A stretch of DNA of 44,079 nucleotides from Bacteroidaceae bacterium (GTDB lineage: Bacteria > Bacteroidota > Bacteroidia > Bacteroidales > Bacteroidaceae). Below the pieces are notes generated by a model. That model saw nothing but the letters and a program-made list of their open reading frames with translations. It made no database searches and was not told the DNA's origin. Made by a program: the position numbers and the translations under genes. Where the stretch lies: contig JAFZSP010000040.1 in the NCBI GenBank assembly GCA_017619335.1, positions 1 through 44,079 on the forward strand. The letters run 5' to 3'. Numbering within the stretch: the stretch's first letter is position 1; every line of letters starts with the position of its first letter. Of the stretch, positions 33,711-42,939 are shown one piece after another.

Positions 33711-36700
33711 TTACTTGACCACGACTTTTCGAGTGGAACCGTTGGACAGCACGATGATATTCGCACCCCGTCGCAAGGTGGGCATTTCGCGTCCTTCAAG
33801 GTCAAAGAACTTCACGGGCTGTGCGGTCTCCTGACGGGCAAGGTTGATGCCGGTAGCCGTCGTGTTGATGCGACATTCCAGGAGCAGGAACTCACTGAAG
33901 CCGGTACCGTTGTTGGCGAAACTGATGACGTACTTGCCCTCTTCGGCGATGTCAAATTCCAGTTCGTAGGTTTTGGCGGTGGTGAGGTTGGCATTGGAAT
34001 TGCCGTTGGCGTTGGGTGTAGCGCTGTAGAATGGGCTTGCAGCCACTTCTGTTCCAGCGGACGTCAGGATCTGTGCCTTGTACTTCGGCGTCCCTTTCCA
34101 TGCGGCGCAGGCGAAGGTCAACTTGTAGGAACCAGGTGTGAGGGTCAGCGGATATTTGGTCTGACGACCATACTCCGCGCAGTTTTCACGCCAGTAGAGT
34201 GCCTTGCCTTGGTATCCGACGAAGCCCTCAAAAGTGCGTGCTCCACTGCTGTAGGTGTTGGGGTACTCATGCACCTCGTTGTTGCCCTGCACGGTGCGCC
34301 AGCCCTCGGGCAACGTACCTGCCAAGACGCTGGTGAAGTCCAGTGCATAGACGGCGGAAGCATCTACGAAGACGGGGGTCAGGGTGACGTTGTCGTCGGG
34401 CATCACGAAGGTATTCTCTTCGGAGACGGAGACGGTGCCTCGTTCCACGATCCAGCTCTTGAGGATATATCCTTCCTCGGGTGTGACGGAGAGTGTCACA
34501 GTGTCACCCTCGGCGGCTTCGGACTTGTCGGGGACGACGGTGCCGTGTTCGGCAGTGTTGACGCTGACGCGGAACAGCTCTGCAGGCGTACCGGCAGGGG
34601 TGTAGATGACTTGGTCAATGTAGATGGCAGAGCCGCCGGCGTTGGTAAGGATGAGGGTGTTGGCCCCTTCCTTCATCTGTGCAGCGAAGGTGGCTTTTCT
34701 CCACTCGTTGGTGGCTGTCTTCTCCAGCGCGACGGTGGTTTTGGTGCCATTGACGCTGGCGCTGAGTTTCCCCGCCTTTTGTGTGCCCGTGTAGCGGACA
34801 GCGATTTCATACGCTCCTGCACGTTTCAAGTTGAGGACGTGTTTGAGAGCGCCAGCAGTGCTGTTGCCCATATCCATGAATCCGTTGCCCGCGTGTCCAC
34901 GGACGTTGGGATACCAGCCGTAAGGGTCGGTGACGCAGCTCTTGATGCTCTTGTAGTCCATATCCTCTGCCTCGATGATGACGGGTCCCGTGTATTCTTC
35001 CGGCTGCTGGGGCAGTCCGAGGGTGTCTGCGGGCAGGTAGTCATGGCCTCTGGACTTGATATTGCCCGTGCAGTTGATGGTGAGATCCACGGGTCCGTTG
35101 TGCCTGAGGTTCAGCGTGAAGGTCCACGTGTCGGCATCGTACTCGGCGGTGACGCTGGCTGTCGCCTGCACGCGCTTCTTCATCGTGTAGGTGGGTTCCA
35201 CTGCTGCACCCTTGATGACAATCTTGTCCAACTGCATCGCGGTGGTGTCTGTGCGGTAGTTGTTCAGGTAGAAATCGATGTGGTCTGCATACTCGCGGAT
35301 GAGTCCGCTGCTGAGCTTGCCGTAGGTCAGCACCAGTGTGTCACAGGTATTGTACTGGCAGGGGATTTCTGCCGTCGCGGTGGTCTTCTTGTTCAGATAG
35401 GTGTAGGGCGTGTAGGTAACCAATTGGTTGCGGTAACGGTTCACGTAGAGGTCACCCTTGGAGACTTCGGGATACTGCTCGTTGAAGTCCTTGGTCTTCT
35501 TGGCCTGTGTGCCCCATCGTGAGGTTCTGGCGGACTTCTTCACCTGCAGGGGGATGGCTTTAGCGGCCTCGTCATAGAGGTCAATCACCAGTGGAATGGC
35601 TCCGTAACGTCCTGTGCTCTTGAAGTAACAGTAGTTGTTCATCCATTGGCCGTCACCCTTGTTGAACGGGTCGTTCTGCTTATAGACCCCCGTATAGAGG
35701 TCGCCCCAGGCGGCATACTTCTGTTCGTCGTCACCGGAGTTGACGTTGTTGATGACCACGATTTTGGTCTTAGCCACCACTTCCTCGCGCGTAGGAATAT
35801 ACAAGGTACCGTCGATGATCTTCTGGAACATATCCAGCCAGGCGTTCTTGAATCCCGGGAAGGTTCCCCAGTTGCGTCGCGTGTAGCCGCCCACGGTGGT
35901 GTTGGCCAGGTTCTGGAAGTCCTCTGTCCAGATGAGTTCCGGCCCGTCCCACACGGCTCCGCCATTGACGGCTGTCTGCTCCATCACAGTTCCGATGCCG
36001 GCTGCCACAGGGTATTTCTTCCCATGGTTCTCGCCCAGCAGGGCATCCAGTGCGCCGTTCCATCCGCAGTTGTCATAGCGCACGCCGTAGTTCTTGGCCA
36101 GACCCGAGATGAAGGGTCCGAAGGTGACGCTCTCGTTGTTGTAGAAACAGCTGGAAGTGGTGTATTTGTAGAGCCACAGCATCGCTTCGGGGTACTGCTG
36201 GCAGGCGTCCAGCAGGTCCTTGTTGCGCTTCATCATGCCCATGGGATTCAGCGGATGGCTCCAGATGTTGCCACAGAAGGAGACGGTCAGGAAGCCTCCG
36301 TACTTGTGGGCCATCGGCACCAGTTTGGCAAAGAGTGCGATGCGGCTGGCCTGTGTACTGGAACTCTTGTCACCGGCCTCGTCAAAGCCCCAGAACTGCT
36401 CGGCATAGTTCCAGCCGAGGAAGTTCGGGTAGCGACGATAGAAGTATTCGAAGGTCTCCAGGTCTGTGTCCTGGATGTGGGTGTGTCCTCCGCTGGCAGG
36501 CTGACAGGTGAACCACATGCCGTTCAACTGGCAGACGGTGGCCCAGGACTTGTAGGTCCGGACAGCATTCTGCGGCATCTTATAGACGTTCTTCTCCTTG
36601 TCATATTGGCAGGAGAGGGAGAGGTTCAGGCACACGTATGGCTTCACTTCGTCTGGAATCAAGTCAATGATTTTCTGCGGGTCGGCCTTGTTCCACACAT

Positions 36701-36812
36701 CCACGTGAATCAGCCACAGTGGATGCTGCGCGTCAACAGGGCGCCGCTGCTGGGCACCCAACGGAAGAAGAGGTGCCAACAGACACCAGAGGAAAAGAAG
36801 AAGCTTTTTCAT
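33711..36812 (-). CDS. secreted GH98 endo-glycanase with CBM and repeat domains
   Basis: 1033 residues, signal peptide ending LGAQ. The GH98 catalytic barrel (about 28-400) shows HPLWLIHVDVWN, Glu138 in GWNYAEQFWG (candidate acid), Asp247 in VRYDNCGWNG, and the acidic pair Glu292/Glu297 in GPELIWTED. The GH98 C-terminal domain spans about 400-600, a CBM6/35-like module about 610-740 (VIIEAEDMDY, GNGFMDMGN), an InlB-B-like repeat about 748-815 (EHGTVVPDKSEAAEGDTVTL), then a jelly roll and a tail ending RKVVVK. GH98 covers blood-group endo-galactosidases and endo-xylanases; next to GH43, GH31 and esterases the xylanase type is favoured. It starts only 33 bp after gdhA with no visible promoter. 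Confidence 0.85.
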   Translation of the reverse strand: MKKLLLFLWCLLAPLLPLGAQQRRPVDAQHPLWLIHVDVWNKADPQKIIDLIPDEVKPYVCLNLSLSCQYDKEKNVYKMPQNAVRTYKSWATVCQLNGMWFTCQPASGGHTHIQDTDLETFEYFYRRYPNFLGWNYAEQFWGFDEAGDKSSSTQASRIALFAKLVPMAHKYGGFLTVSFCGNIWSHPLNPMGMMKRNKDLLDACQQYPEAMLWLYKYTTSSCFYNNESVTFGPFISGLAKNYGVRYDNCGWNGALDALLGENHGKKYPVAAGIGTVMEQTAVNGGAVWDGPELIWTEDFQNLANTTVGGYTRRNWGTFPGFKNAWLDMFQKIIDGTLYIPTREEVVAKTKIVVINNVNSGDDEQKYAAWGDLYTGVYKQNDPFNKGDGQWMNNYCYFKSTGRYGAIPLVIDLYDEAAKAIPLQVKKSARTSRWGTQAKKTKDFNEQYPEVSKGDLYVNRYRNQLVTYTPYTYLNKKTTATAEIPCQYNTCDTLVLTYGKLSSGLIREYADHIDFYLNNYRTDTTAMQLDKIVIKGAAVEPTYTMKKRVQATASVTAEYDADTWTFTLNLRHNGPVDLTINCTGNIKSRGHDYLPADTLGLPQQPEEYTGPVIIEAEDMDYKSIKSCVTDPYGWYPNVRGHAGNGFMDMGNSTAGALKHVLNLKRAGAYEIAVRYTGTQKAGKLSASVNGTKTTVALEKTATNEWRKATFAAQMKEGANTLILTNAGGSAIYIDQVIYTPAGTPAELFRVSVNTAEHGTVVPDKSEAAEGDTVTLSVTPEEGYILKSWIVERGTVSVSEENTFVMPDDNVTLTPVFVDASAVYALDFTSVLAGTLPEGWRTVQGNNEVHEYPNTYSSGARTFEGFVGYQGKALYWRENCAEYGRQTKYPLTLTPGSYKLTFACAAWKGTPKYKAQILTSAGTEVAASPFYSATPNANGNSNANLTTAKTYELEFDIAEEGKYVISFANNGTGFSEFLLLECRINTTATGINLARQETAQPVKFFDLEGREMPTLRRGANIIVLSNGSTRKVVVK

Positions 36813-36845
36813 GAACGATGATACTTGAACCTTGAATCCTGAAAC

Positions 36846-38183
36846 TTAGACGATTCCCTGTGCCATCATGGCCTTGGCCACCTTCATGAAGCCGGCGATG
36901 TTGGCACCCTTCACGTAGTTCACATAGCCGTCGGGCTCGGTGCCGTATTTCACGCACTGGGCGTGGATGGCGTGCATGATCTGGTGCAGGCGCTGATCCA
37001 CCTCCTCGGCGCGCCAGCTGATGTGCATGGCGTTCTGGCTCATTTCCAGACCCGAAGTGGCCACGCCGCCAGCGTTCACAGCCTTGCCGGGGGCAAAGAT
37101 CATCTTGGCCTCGATGAAGGCGTCAATGGCCTCGGGGGTGCAACCCATGTTGCTGATCTCGCCCACACACTGCACGCCGTTGGCTATCAGTTGCTTGGCG
37201 TCCTCGCCGTTGAGCTCGTTCTGGGTGGCACAGGGCAGTGCGATGTCGCACTTGACTTCCCAGGGACGCTTGTTGGCCACGAACTTGGCACCGGGGAACT
37301 CGTCGGCGTAGGGTTCACAGATGTCGTTGCCCGAGTTGCGGAGCTCCAGCAGGTAGTCAATCTTCTCACCGCTGATGCCCTCGGGGTCATAGATGTAACC
37401 GTCTGGTCCGCTGATGGTGATGACCTTGGCGCCTAACTGTGTGGCCTTGGTGGCAGCGCCCCAAGCGACATTGCCGAAACCGCTGATGGCCACCGTCTTA
37501 CCCTTGATGTCGAGACCGTGGGTATTCAGCATCTCGTTGACGAAGTAGAGACCGCCGAAGCCTGTGGCCTCGGGACGTATCAGCGAGCCGCCATACTCCA
37601 AGCCCTTGCCTGTGAGCACGCCGCTCCAGTCACGCGTCAGTTTCTTGTACTGCCCGAAGAGATAGCCAATCTCCCTGGCACCCACGCCGATATCCCCTGC
37701 CGGCACATCCACTTCGGGGCCTATATAGCGGAACAACTCGCTCATGAAAGCCTGACAGAAGCGCATGATCTCGGCATCACTCTTGCCGCGGGGGCTGAAG
37801 TCCGAGCCGCCCTTGCCGCCACCCATGGGCAGCGTGGTCAGCGCGTTCTTGAAGGTCTGCTCAAAGCCCAGGAATTTCAGGATGGAGAGGTTCACACTGG
37901 CGTGGAAACGCAGGCCGCCCTTGTAGGGGCCGATGGCGCTGTTGAACTGCACGCGGTAGCCCAGGTTCACCTGCACCTCACCCTTGTCATCCACCCAGGG
38001 CACGCGGAACGTGATGATGCGCTCGGGTTCCACCAGGCGCTCGATGAGCTTGGCCTTCTCGAACTCGGGATGCTGGTTATAGACTTCTTCGATGCTCATG
38101 AGCACCTCGCGCACGGCTTGCAGGTACTCTTTCTCGCCCGGATGCTTGGCCTCCAAGGCGTTCATGATGTTTTCAATCTTCAT
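36846..38183 (-). CDS. gdhA: NADP-type glutamate dehydrogenase
   Basis: 445 residues, hexameric GDH that aminates 2-oxoglutarate with ammonia. Motifs: GPYKGGLRFH and PMGGGKGGSDF with the substrate lysines, PAGDIGVGAREIGYLFGQY, the Rossmann GFGNVAWG, and CATQNELNG. Start 38183 (MKIENIMNALEAKHPG) fits the family; in-frame codons back to 38339 lie across the promoter and are rejected. Its own promoter is at 38235-38265. GH98 follows within 33 bp, so readthrough from this strong nitrogen-assimilation gene is possible. Confidence 0.95.
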   Translation of the reverse strand: MKIENIMNALEAKHPGEKEYLQAVREVLMSIEEVYNQHPEFEKAKLIERLVEPERIITFRVPWVDDKGEVQVNLGYRVQFNSAIGPYKGGLRFHASVNLSILKFLGFEQTFKNALTTLPMGGGKGGSDFSPRGKSDAEIMRFCQAFMSELFRYIGPEVDVPAGDIGVGAREIGYLFGQYKKLTRDWSGVLTGKGLEYGGSLIRPEATGFGGLYFVNEMLNTHGLDIKGKTVAISGFGNVAWGAATKATQLGAKVITISGPDGYIYDPEGISGEKIDYLLELRNSGNDICEPYADEFPGAKFVANKRPWEVKCDIALPCATQNELNGEDAKQLIANGVQCVGEISNMGCTPEAIDAFIEAKMIFAPGKAVNAGGVATSGLEMSQNAMHISWRAEEVDQRLHQIMHAIHAQCVKYGTEPDGYVNYVKGANIAGFMKVAKAMMAQGIV

Positions 38184-38234
38184 AATTGGTGTAATAAGTT
38201 TATAAGGAGTTATGTTTTTTGTACTTTGCTGCTG

Positions 38235-38265
38235 CAAAATTACTGCTTTTTTTGTTCTTGCCAAA
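38235..38265 (-). promoter_or_regulatory. gdhA promoter
   Basis: On the minus strand TTTG (38262-38265), 19-nt spacer, TAATTTTG (38235-38242). This is a full match to the Bacteroidetes consensus, about 50 bp before the ATG at 38183. Confidence 0.8.
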
Positions 38266-38286
38266 AGTTTTTCCCCTTTTTTACAC

Positions 38287-38314
38287 TTTGACTGCAAAAC
38301 TATTGCTATCTTTG
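38287..38314 (+). promoter_or_regulatory. possible promoter of the DPP4 gene
   Basis: TTTG (38287-38290) and TATCTTTG (38307-38314) with a 16-nt spacer, shorter than the norm. The leader to the ATG at 38518 would be about 200 nt. Confidence 0.45.
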
Positions 38315-38517
38315 CCCGCGAAAAGACAAAAATGCTCACTTTTTAATTAATAATTCACAATTCATAATTCACAATTACCCCCAGCGGAAACGCAGTCCTC
38401 CCCCCTTTGGGGTAGTGAGGGAAATGATGGATGACTGAATGTCATACATCCCCGAACGACTGAGGCAGACCTCTTCTGCCGAAGACGGACAAAGAGGGGG
38501 GCCTACCATCCACCAAT

Positions 38518-40740
38518 ATGAAACATCTTCTCCTTTCCCTCTCGCTGTTCCTGCTGACAGCCTTCACGGCGCAGGCCGACAAACTGACTTTGGACGAGAT
38601 TTCCAGCGGCGCTTTCGCAGCCAAAGGCGTGCGAGGCGTCAGACCATTGTTAGACGGCGAGCGTTACGCCCAGATGGACGGCAAGCAAATCACCGCCTAC
38701 TCCTTCCGCACGGGCGAACAGACAGACGTCCTCTTCGACGTCAAGAACACCAAGGGTGACGCACGCATCGAAGCCTTCTCAGACTACATCCTCAGCCCCG
38801 ACGAGAAGACCATCCTCATCCAGACCCAACGCCAGCCCATCTACCGGCACTCCGCCACCGCCACCTATTATATATATAATGTGCAGAACCGCACCCTCAC
38901 ACCGCTGTCCGACGGCGGACCGCAGGAGGTGCCCGCCTTCTCAAGGGACGGATCCATGGTGGCTTTCGTCCGTGACAACAACCTCTTCCTGGTGAAGCTC
39001 CTCTTTGGCAACGCAGAGGTGCAGGTGACCAAGGACGGCAAGTTCAACGAGATCATCAACGGCAAACCCGACTGGGTCAATGAGGAGGAGTTCAGCTTCG
39101 ACCGCGCCTTTGACTTCAATGCCGACGGCACCATGCTCGCCTGGATACGTTATGACGAGCGCGCTGTGCCCCAGTACTCCTTCCCGATGTACAAAGGAGG
39201 CTTCCCCGCACACGAGGAGTTCGCGGAGTACCCTGGACTGTACACCTACAAATACCCGATGGCAGGCGCACAGAACTCCACCGTCACCGTACACTCCTAC
39301 GACATCAAGAGCCACCGCATCCAGCAGATGAAACTGCCATTGGAGCCCGACGGCTATGTGCCTCGCATCCAGTTCACCAGCGACCCGGAGAAGCTGCTCG
39401 TCCTAACACAGAACCGCCATCAGGACCGTCTAGACATCTATGCCGCCAACCCACGATCCACAGAGTGCAAGCTCATCGTCAGAGACCAGGTGACGCCCTA
39501 CATCACCGAGGAACCCTACAAGAATCTCCAACTCTTTGACGGAGGATTCGTCCTCACCAGCGAGCGCTCAGGATTCAACCACCTCTATCTCTACGACCTC
39601 AACGGCACCCTCAAGCGCCAACTCACCAGCGGAGACTTCGTCGTGGGCAGCTTCTACGGCTACGACCCCAGCACGGGAGACACCTTCTTCGGCAGCAACG
39701 AGCAAGGACCCCAGTACCGCGCCGTCTATCGCGCCGACGCCAAGGGACGCGTCACCTGCCTCTCCACACAGAAAGGCACCAACAGCGCCATCTTCTCACG
39801 CACGTTCAAGTACTTCATGAACACCTTCAGCAACGTCTCCACCCCGCCCGTCATCACCCTCTGCGATGCCAAGGGAAAGACCCTCAAGACGCTGGAGGAC
39901 AATGCTGCTCTCAACGCTAAACTCTCAACGCTCAACCTTCCATCCCCCGAGTTCTTCTCCTTCACCACCAGCGAGGGCGTCCAGCTCAACGGCTACATGG
40001 TCAAGCCCTCTTCGGCCACCGTTCCCAATGCATCAGCATTGGGCACCACCAAATACCCCGTCATCATGTACCAGTACAGCGGCCCCGGCTCCCAGCAAGT
40101 CCTGGACCAGTGGAACGTGGGAAACATGGGCGGCTGCATGCTGGAGCGTTACCTCGCCCAGGAAGGCTTCATCTGCGTCTGCGTCGATGGACGCGGCACG
40201 GGTGGGCGAGGAGCCAAGTTTGAGAAACAGACCTACCAGAACCTCGGCCTCCTGGAAGCCCGCGACCAGGTGGAGACCGCCCTCTACCTCGGCACCCTAC
40301 CCTACGTGGACAAAGACCGCATCGGCATCTGGGGATGGAGCTATGGCGGCTTCATGACACTCATGGCCATGACAGAGGGCCGAGGCGTCTTCGCTGCCGG
40401 CGTCTCCGTGGCACCCGTCACCAACTACCGCTTCTATGACAGCGTCTATACCGAACGCTTCATGCGCACACCCAAGGAGAACCCCAAGGGCTACGACTGC
40501 AACCCCATGACACGCGCCGCACAGCTGCACGGGGACCTCCTCATCTGTCACGGCACCGCCGATGACAACGTCCACTACCGCAACACCGCAGAGCTCACAG
40601 AAGCCCTCGTGCAGGCAGACAAGCCCTTCATGCAGCTCATCTATCCCAACCGCAATCACAGCATCTACGGCGGCAACACACGCCTCCACCTCTATCGCAG
40701 CCTCGTCCGCTGGTTCCAGGAACACTTGACCGCGAAATGA
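38518..40740 (+). CDS. dipeptidyl-peptidase IV-like serine peptidase (S9B)
   Basis: 740 residues, signal peptide ending TAQA. An N-terminal beta-propeller (about 40-480) contains DWVNEEEF, matching the Glu motif that binds the free N-terminus in DPP4. The alpha/beta-hydrolase domain has Ser608 (GWSYGGFM), Asp682/683 (GTADDNVHYRN) and His714 (NRNHSIYGG). Such enzymes cut X-Pro or X-Ala dipeptides from peptides in the periplasm, feeding peptide use in Prevotella. Length is normal and all catalytic residues are present. Transcribed alone, ending at the hairpin at 40760-40793. Confidence 0.93.
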   Translation: MKHLLLSLSLFLLTAFTAQADKLTLDEISSGAFAAKGVRGVRPLLDGERYAQMDGKQITAYSFRTGEQTDVLFDVKNTKGDARIEAFSDYILSPDEKTILIQTQRQPIYRHSATATYYIYNVQNRTLTPLSDGGPQEVPAFSRDGSMVAFVRDNNLFLVKLLFGNAEVQVTKDGKFNEIINGKPDWVNEEEFSFDRAFDFNADGTMLAWIRYDERAVPQYSFPMYKGGFPAHEEFAEYPGLYTYKYPMAGAQNSTVTVHSYDIKSHRIQQMKLPLEPDGYVPRIQFTSDPEKLLVLTQNRHQDRLDIYAANPRSTECKLIVRDQVTPYITEEPYKNLQLFDGGFVLTSERSGFNHLYLYDLNGTLKRQLTSGDFVVGSFYGYDPSTGDTFFGSNEQGPQYRAVYRADAKGRVTCLSTQKGTNSAIFSRTFKYFMNTFSNVSTPPVITLCDAKGKTLKTLEDNAALNAKLSTLNLPSPEFFSFTTSEGVQLNGYMVKPSSATVPNASALGTTKYPVIMYQYSGPGSQQVLDQWNVGNMGGCMLERYLAQEGFICVCVDGRGTGGRGAKFEKQTYQNLGLLEARDQVETALYLGTLPYVDKDRIGIWGWSYGGFMTLMAMTEGRGVFAAGVSVAPVTNYRFYDSVYTERFMRTPKENPKGYDCNPMTRAAQLHGDLLICHGTADDNVHYRNTAELTEALVQADKPFMQLIYPNRNHSIYGGNTRLHLYRSLVRWFQEHLTAK

Positions 40741-40759
40741 TCGTGACAGCGAAAAACGG

Positions 40760-40793
40760 CTTGCCCGCATCCTCACGAAGTGATGCGGGCAAG
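40760..40793 (+). terminator. terminator sharing its stem with 2118-2154
   Basis: CTTGCCCGCATC (40760-40771) pairs with GATGCGGGCAAG (40782-40793), followed by ttgttt. The stem is identical to that after the first gene of the window; the loop differs. It ends the DPP4 transcript 20 bp after the stop. Confidence 0.8.
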
Positions 40794-40830
40794 TTGTTTA
40801 TGGTTCCAAGTTTCAATTGTGAATTGAGAA

Positions 40831-41359
40831 TTATGCAGTCCCTTTTTTATCTGCAACACTGCAACGCTGCAACGCTGGGTGTTTCCGTTTCTTGTTCACG
40901 TTGATGGGTGTGGCGTCGGGGAAGGCGATGCTGTAGGCGGCATCCAGGTCCCGGAGGCTCACGTGGCGGGGGCCGATGCGGAGGTGGGTGGCGACGATGG
41001 CGCGGTGACAGACTTCCCAGATGAAGTCGTCGTTGGCTGCGTCCCCGAACCATGCTTGCAGGATGTTGCGGATGCAGAAGCGCTTGCAGAGGTCGCGGCA
41101 GGTGGGAAGAGAGGATGAGGGAGTAGAGGCCGGACTCGTTGATGAGCACAGGGTGTGTTCCGTTGACGGTGAACGAATCGTTCACCGTCTTGTCCTCGTT
41201 GTCCACATGATCACGCACCTCCTCCATCCGCGTGGCATCGTAGCTCATGAAGGACAGCGTGCACAGCTTACGGATATTCTCGTAGCAGCAGTCATGCTCC
41301 TCAGGGAAACAGACCGCAAAAGATACAGTTTTTCCCCCGAATAGCCAAACTTTTAACAA
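40831..41359 (-). pseudogene. frameshifted BRO-family (phage antirepressor) relic
   Basis: On the minus strand, the text VRDHVDNEDKTVNDSF and PVLINESGLYSLILSSHLP (about 41230-41100) matches the second half of BRO-N. The first half is degraded. Near 41100 the reading frame shifts; the other frame continues with a plausible coding stretch (FIWEVCHRAIVATHLRIGPR, then SLRDLDAAYSIAFPDATPIN) to a TAA at 40831. I do not recognise that C-terminal part. A single frame does not give a complete protein, so this is a decayed gene. From 41360 to 41604 I see no gene, only a 6-bp CTGCCT/AGGCAG hairpin near 41395. Confidence 0.65.
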
Positions 41360-41604
41360 GAATTATTACCGGATTTCCCCACTTTTCCCTCAACTGCCTC
41401 ATAATCAGGCAGAAGAAAAATCAGGACAGGGAAAAATAAAACAAAACACTGATAGTTAATCACTTATAATCGCCACCAAAACACGCATAATGAGAATGTT
41501 GACTCCAGTAGCTGTCTCAGACCTCAGAACACTGCTGAGTATTCAGATGCCATTACGGGTGAAAGCATGAGGGAGTTTATTATTTATTCCTATTTATATC
41601 ACGA

Positions 41605-42630
41605 TTAATCCTTATTCCCTCTGAGGATTGACTCAAAAATGGCTTCCGGTTCATCGCCGATATCAAAAACACCTTGGTTCTCATGATAAAAAATTCCATC
41701 CTTAAAAGTGATTTTTGTAATAGCATGTGTCTTGAAAGCTACATTGATTTCGCACATTACCCACAAACAATCTGATTGAGGCATTCCATATTTTAAGATA
41801 GTGGAATCTCCAAGTTTGTTTGTACAGAACACTTTTCCTGCTTCCAGATTATTCATATAAGCTGTGAGTGGTTTTCCTGTGAACTGTTGGGGACAACAAG
41901 GGAATTCTTCTGGGGTTTTCCAATTAAACTGTACGGCATTGGGCGTTAAAGACTGAGTCCTCAGGGGCTCTTTTTCTTTTATATTAAAAAGTCCGACTTC
42001 ATTCCAATCCTCCATCATGTTCGGAAGAATAGGCTCTCTGTAACGTATTGCAGAATCAAGGGCGGAAGGTCTTGGAACTTCTTGGAAAATCCAATCACCC
42101 ATAGTTCCCCCTTTGGGCTGAGTCGGCGTCTTTGACCACTCTGTCAACCTTGAAAGGGAAATGCGCGCTTCTTCTGGTGTTACATTTCGCATCCATAAGA
42201 AATTCTTGTCCTCTCTTTCATATCCATAAAGAAGTGACGGATTCTCCAAAAAAGCTTCTATGCTACCACAAATAGATACGACCTTCTTTCTTGTAATCTC
42301 GTTATTGAGAATGTTTTCAAGCTTCGTAAGCCAACGTAGATTTTCTGGTCGGTTATTACGTCTGTTGGTGTCGATGTGGTCAACGACATGCTGTTTTGAC
42401 GGTGCAGGGCCATGAAAGGCTGTAGCGACGATTCGGTGTACTTTCTCACCACAAAATTCCATGTAGCCGGCCTTTACATTAGGCTTTCCAAAGCTCCAAA
42501 CATCATCGAACTTGCGTCTGCGGATACCCTCACGCTTATGTCGCATGATAGCACCATTGTCGCGGACTGAATAATGCTCGTCCTTATAAATACAATCCTT
42601 GAATTCTTTATAATCGTCAATACTGACCAT
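41605..42630 (-). CDS. HNH endonuclease-domain protein
   Basis: 341 residues. An N-terminal NUMOD4-like part (YSVRDNGAIMRHKREG) leads into an HNH nuclease: VHRIVATAFHG (64-74), then HVVDHIDTNRRNNRPENLRW (81-100) with His81, His85, Asn93 and Asn97 in the metal-binding layout. NUMOD-HNH proteins are homing-type DNA nucleases or their domesticated relatives. The C-terminal two thirds (about 120-341) I do not recognise; it has no transmembrane segment and ends with acidic FDIGDEPEAIFESIL. Base composition is clearly more A+T-rich than the neighbours, suggesting transfer. It starts 25 bp after the VapD gene and may be co-transcribed. Role unknown: selfish element or defence nuclease. Confidence 0.78.
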   Translation of the reverse strand: MVSIDDYKEFKDCIYKDEHYSVRDNGAIMRHKREGIRRRKFDDVWSFGKPNVKAGYMEFCGEKVHRIVATAFHGPAPSKQHVVDHIDTNRRNNRPENLRWLTKLENILNNEITRKKVVSICGSIEAFLENPSLLYGYEREDKNFLWMRNVTPEEARISLSRLTEWSKTPTQPKGGTMGDWIFQEVPRPSALDSAIRYREPILPNMMEDWNEVGLFNIKEKEPLRTQSLTPNAVQFNWKTPEEFPCCPQQFTGKPLTAYMNNLEAGKVFCTNKLGDSTILKYGMPQSDCLWVMCEINVAFKTHAITKITFKDGIFYHENQGVFDIGDEPEAIFESILRGNKD

Positions 42631-42655
42631 TGGTTTATAATATACTCCTTGGGGA

Positions 42656-42937
42656 CTATTCGTTCTTCACAAGGGATGTGAAATCCGACCATTCTTCCAC
42701 GCGATAGCCCCGGATGTCACGCACGGAGGCCACAAACCAAGGAATTTGCTTCAAGTGCATAATGGCACGGAACAGCGTAGAGAGGTCGTCGCTGCGAGTC
42801 ACATAGGTGCTGCCCTGAATCCACTCAAAGCCGTCGGCCTTGAGGAGGTTCTTGATTTCGTAATAAGCCTTGTTGTAAGGCTCACCATAGTTGGCTGTCA
42901 GTTCGGAGACAACCATGTCGAAACTAAGTGCGTACAT
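42656..42937 (-). CDS. vapD: VapD-like endoribonuclease
   Basis: 93 residues. MYALSFDMVV at the start, YEIKNLLKADGFEWIQGSTYV in the middle and WFVASVRDIRGYRVEEWSDF near the end match VapD, a small Cas2-like ribonuclease known as a toxin or virulence-associated protein in several bacteria. The Asp of SFD (position 7) would be the metal-binding acid. It starts 2 bp after the stop of a 58-residue partner, the usual tight spacing of a toxin-antitoxin pair. No separate promoter is seen. Confidence 0.82.
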   Translation of the reverse strand: MYALSFDMVVSELTANYGEPYNKAYYEIKNLLKADGFEWIQGSTYVTRSDDLSTLFRAIMHLKQIPWFVASVRDIRGYRVEEWSDFTSLVKNE

Positions 42938-42939
42938 CG

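Larger units (their letters stand above)
38184..38517. other. divergent intergenic region gdhA / DPP4
   Basis: 334 bp without a gene. It holds the gdhA promoter, a weaker plus-strand promoter, an AT-rich element (ttaattaataattcacaatt..., about 38342-38376) that recurs in inverse form at 13015-13040, a decayed G/C palindrome (about 38395-38420), and a 6-bp GGCAGA/TCTGCC hairpin (38464-38480) in the DPP4 leader. Confidence 0.7.

Noticed and set aside
33696..35522. 608-residue plus-strand open frame inside GH98
   Set aside because: Antisense to a gene with clear catalytic and CBM motifs; composition is typical of an antisense shadow (Val/Gly/His-rich without domains).
42656..42937. CRISPR-associated Cas2
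   Set aside because: The fold is related, but the ending (VRDIRGYRVEEW) and size fit VapD, and no cas1 or repeat array is present.
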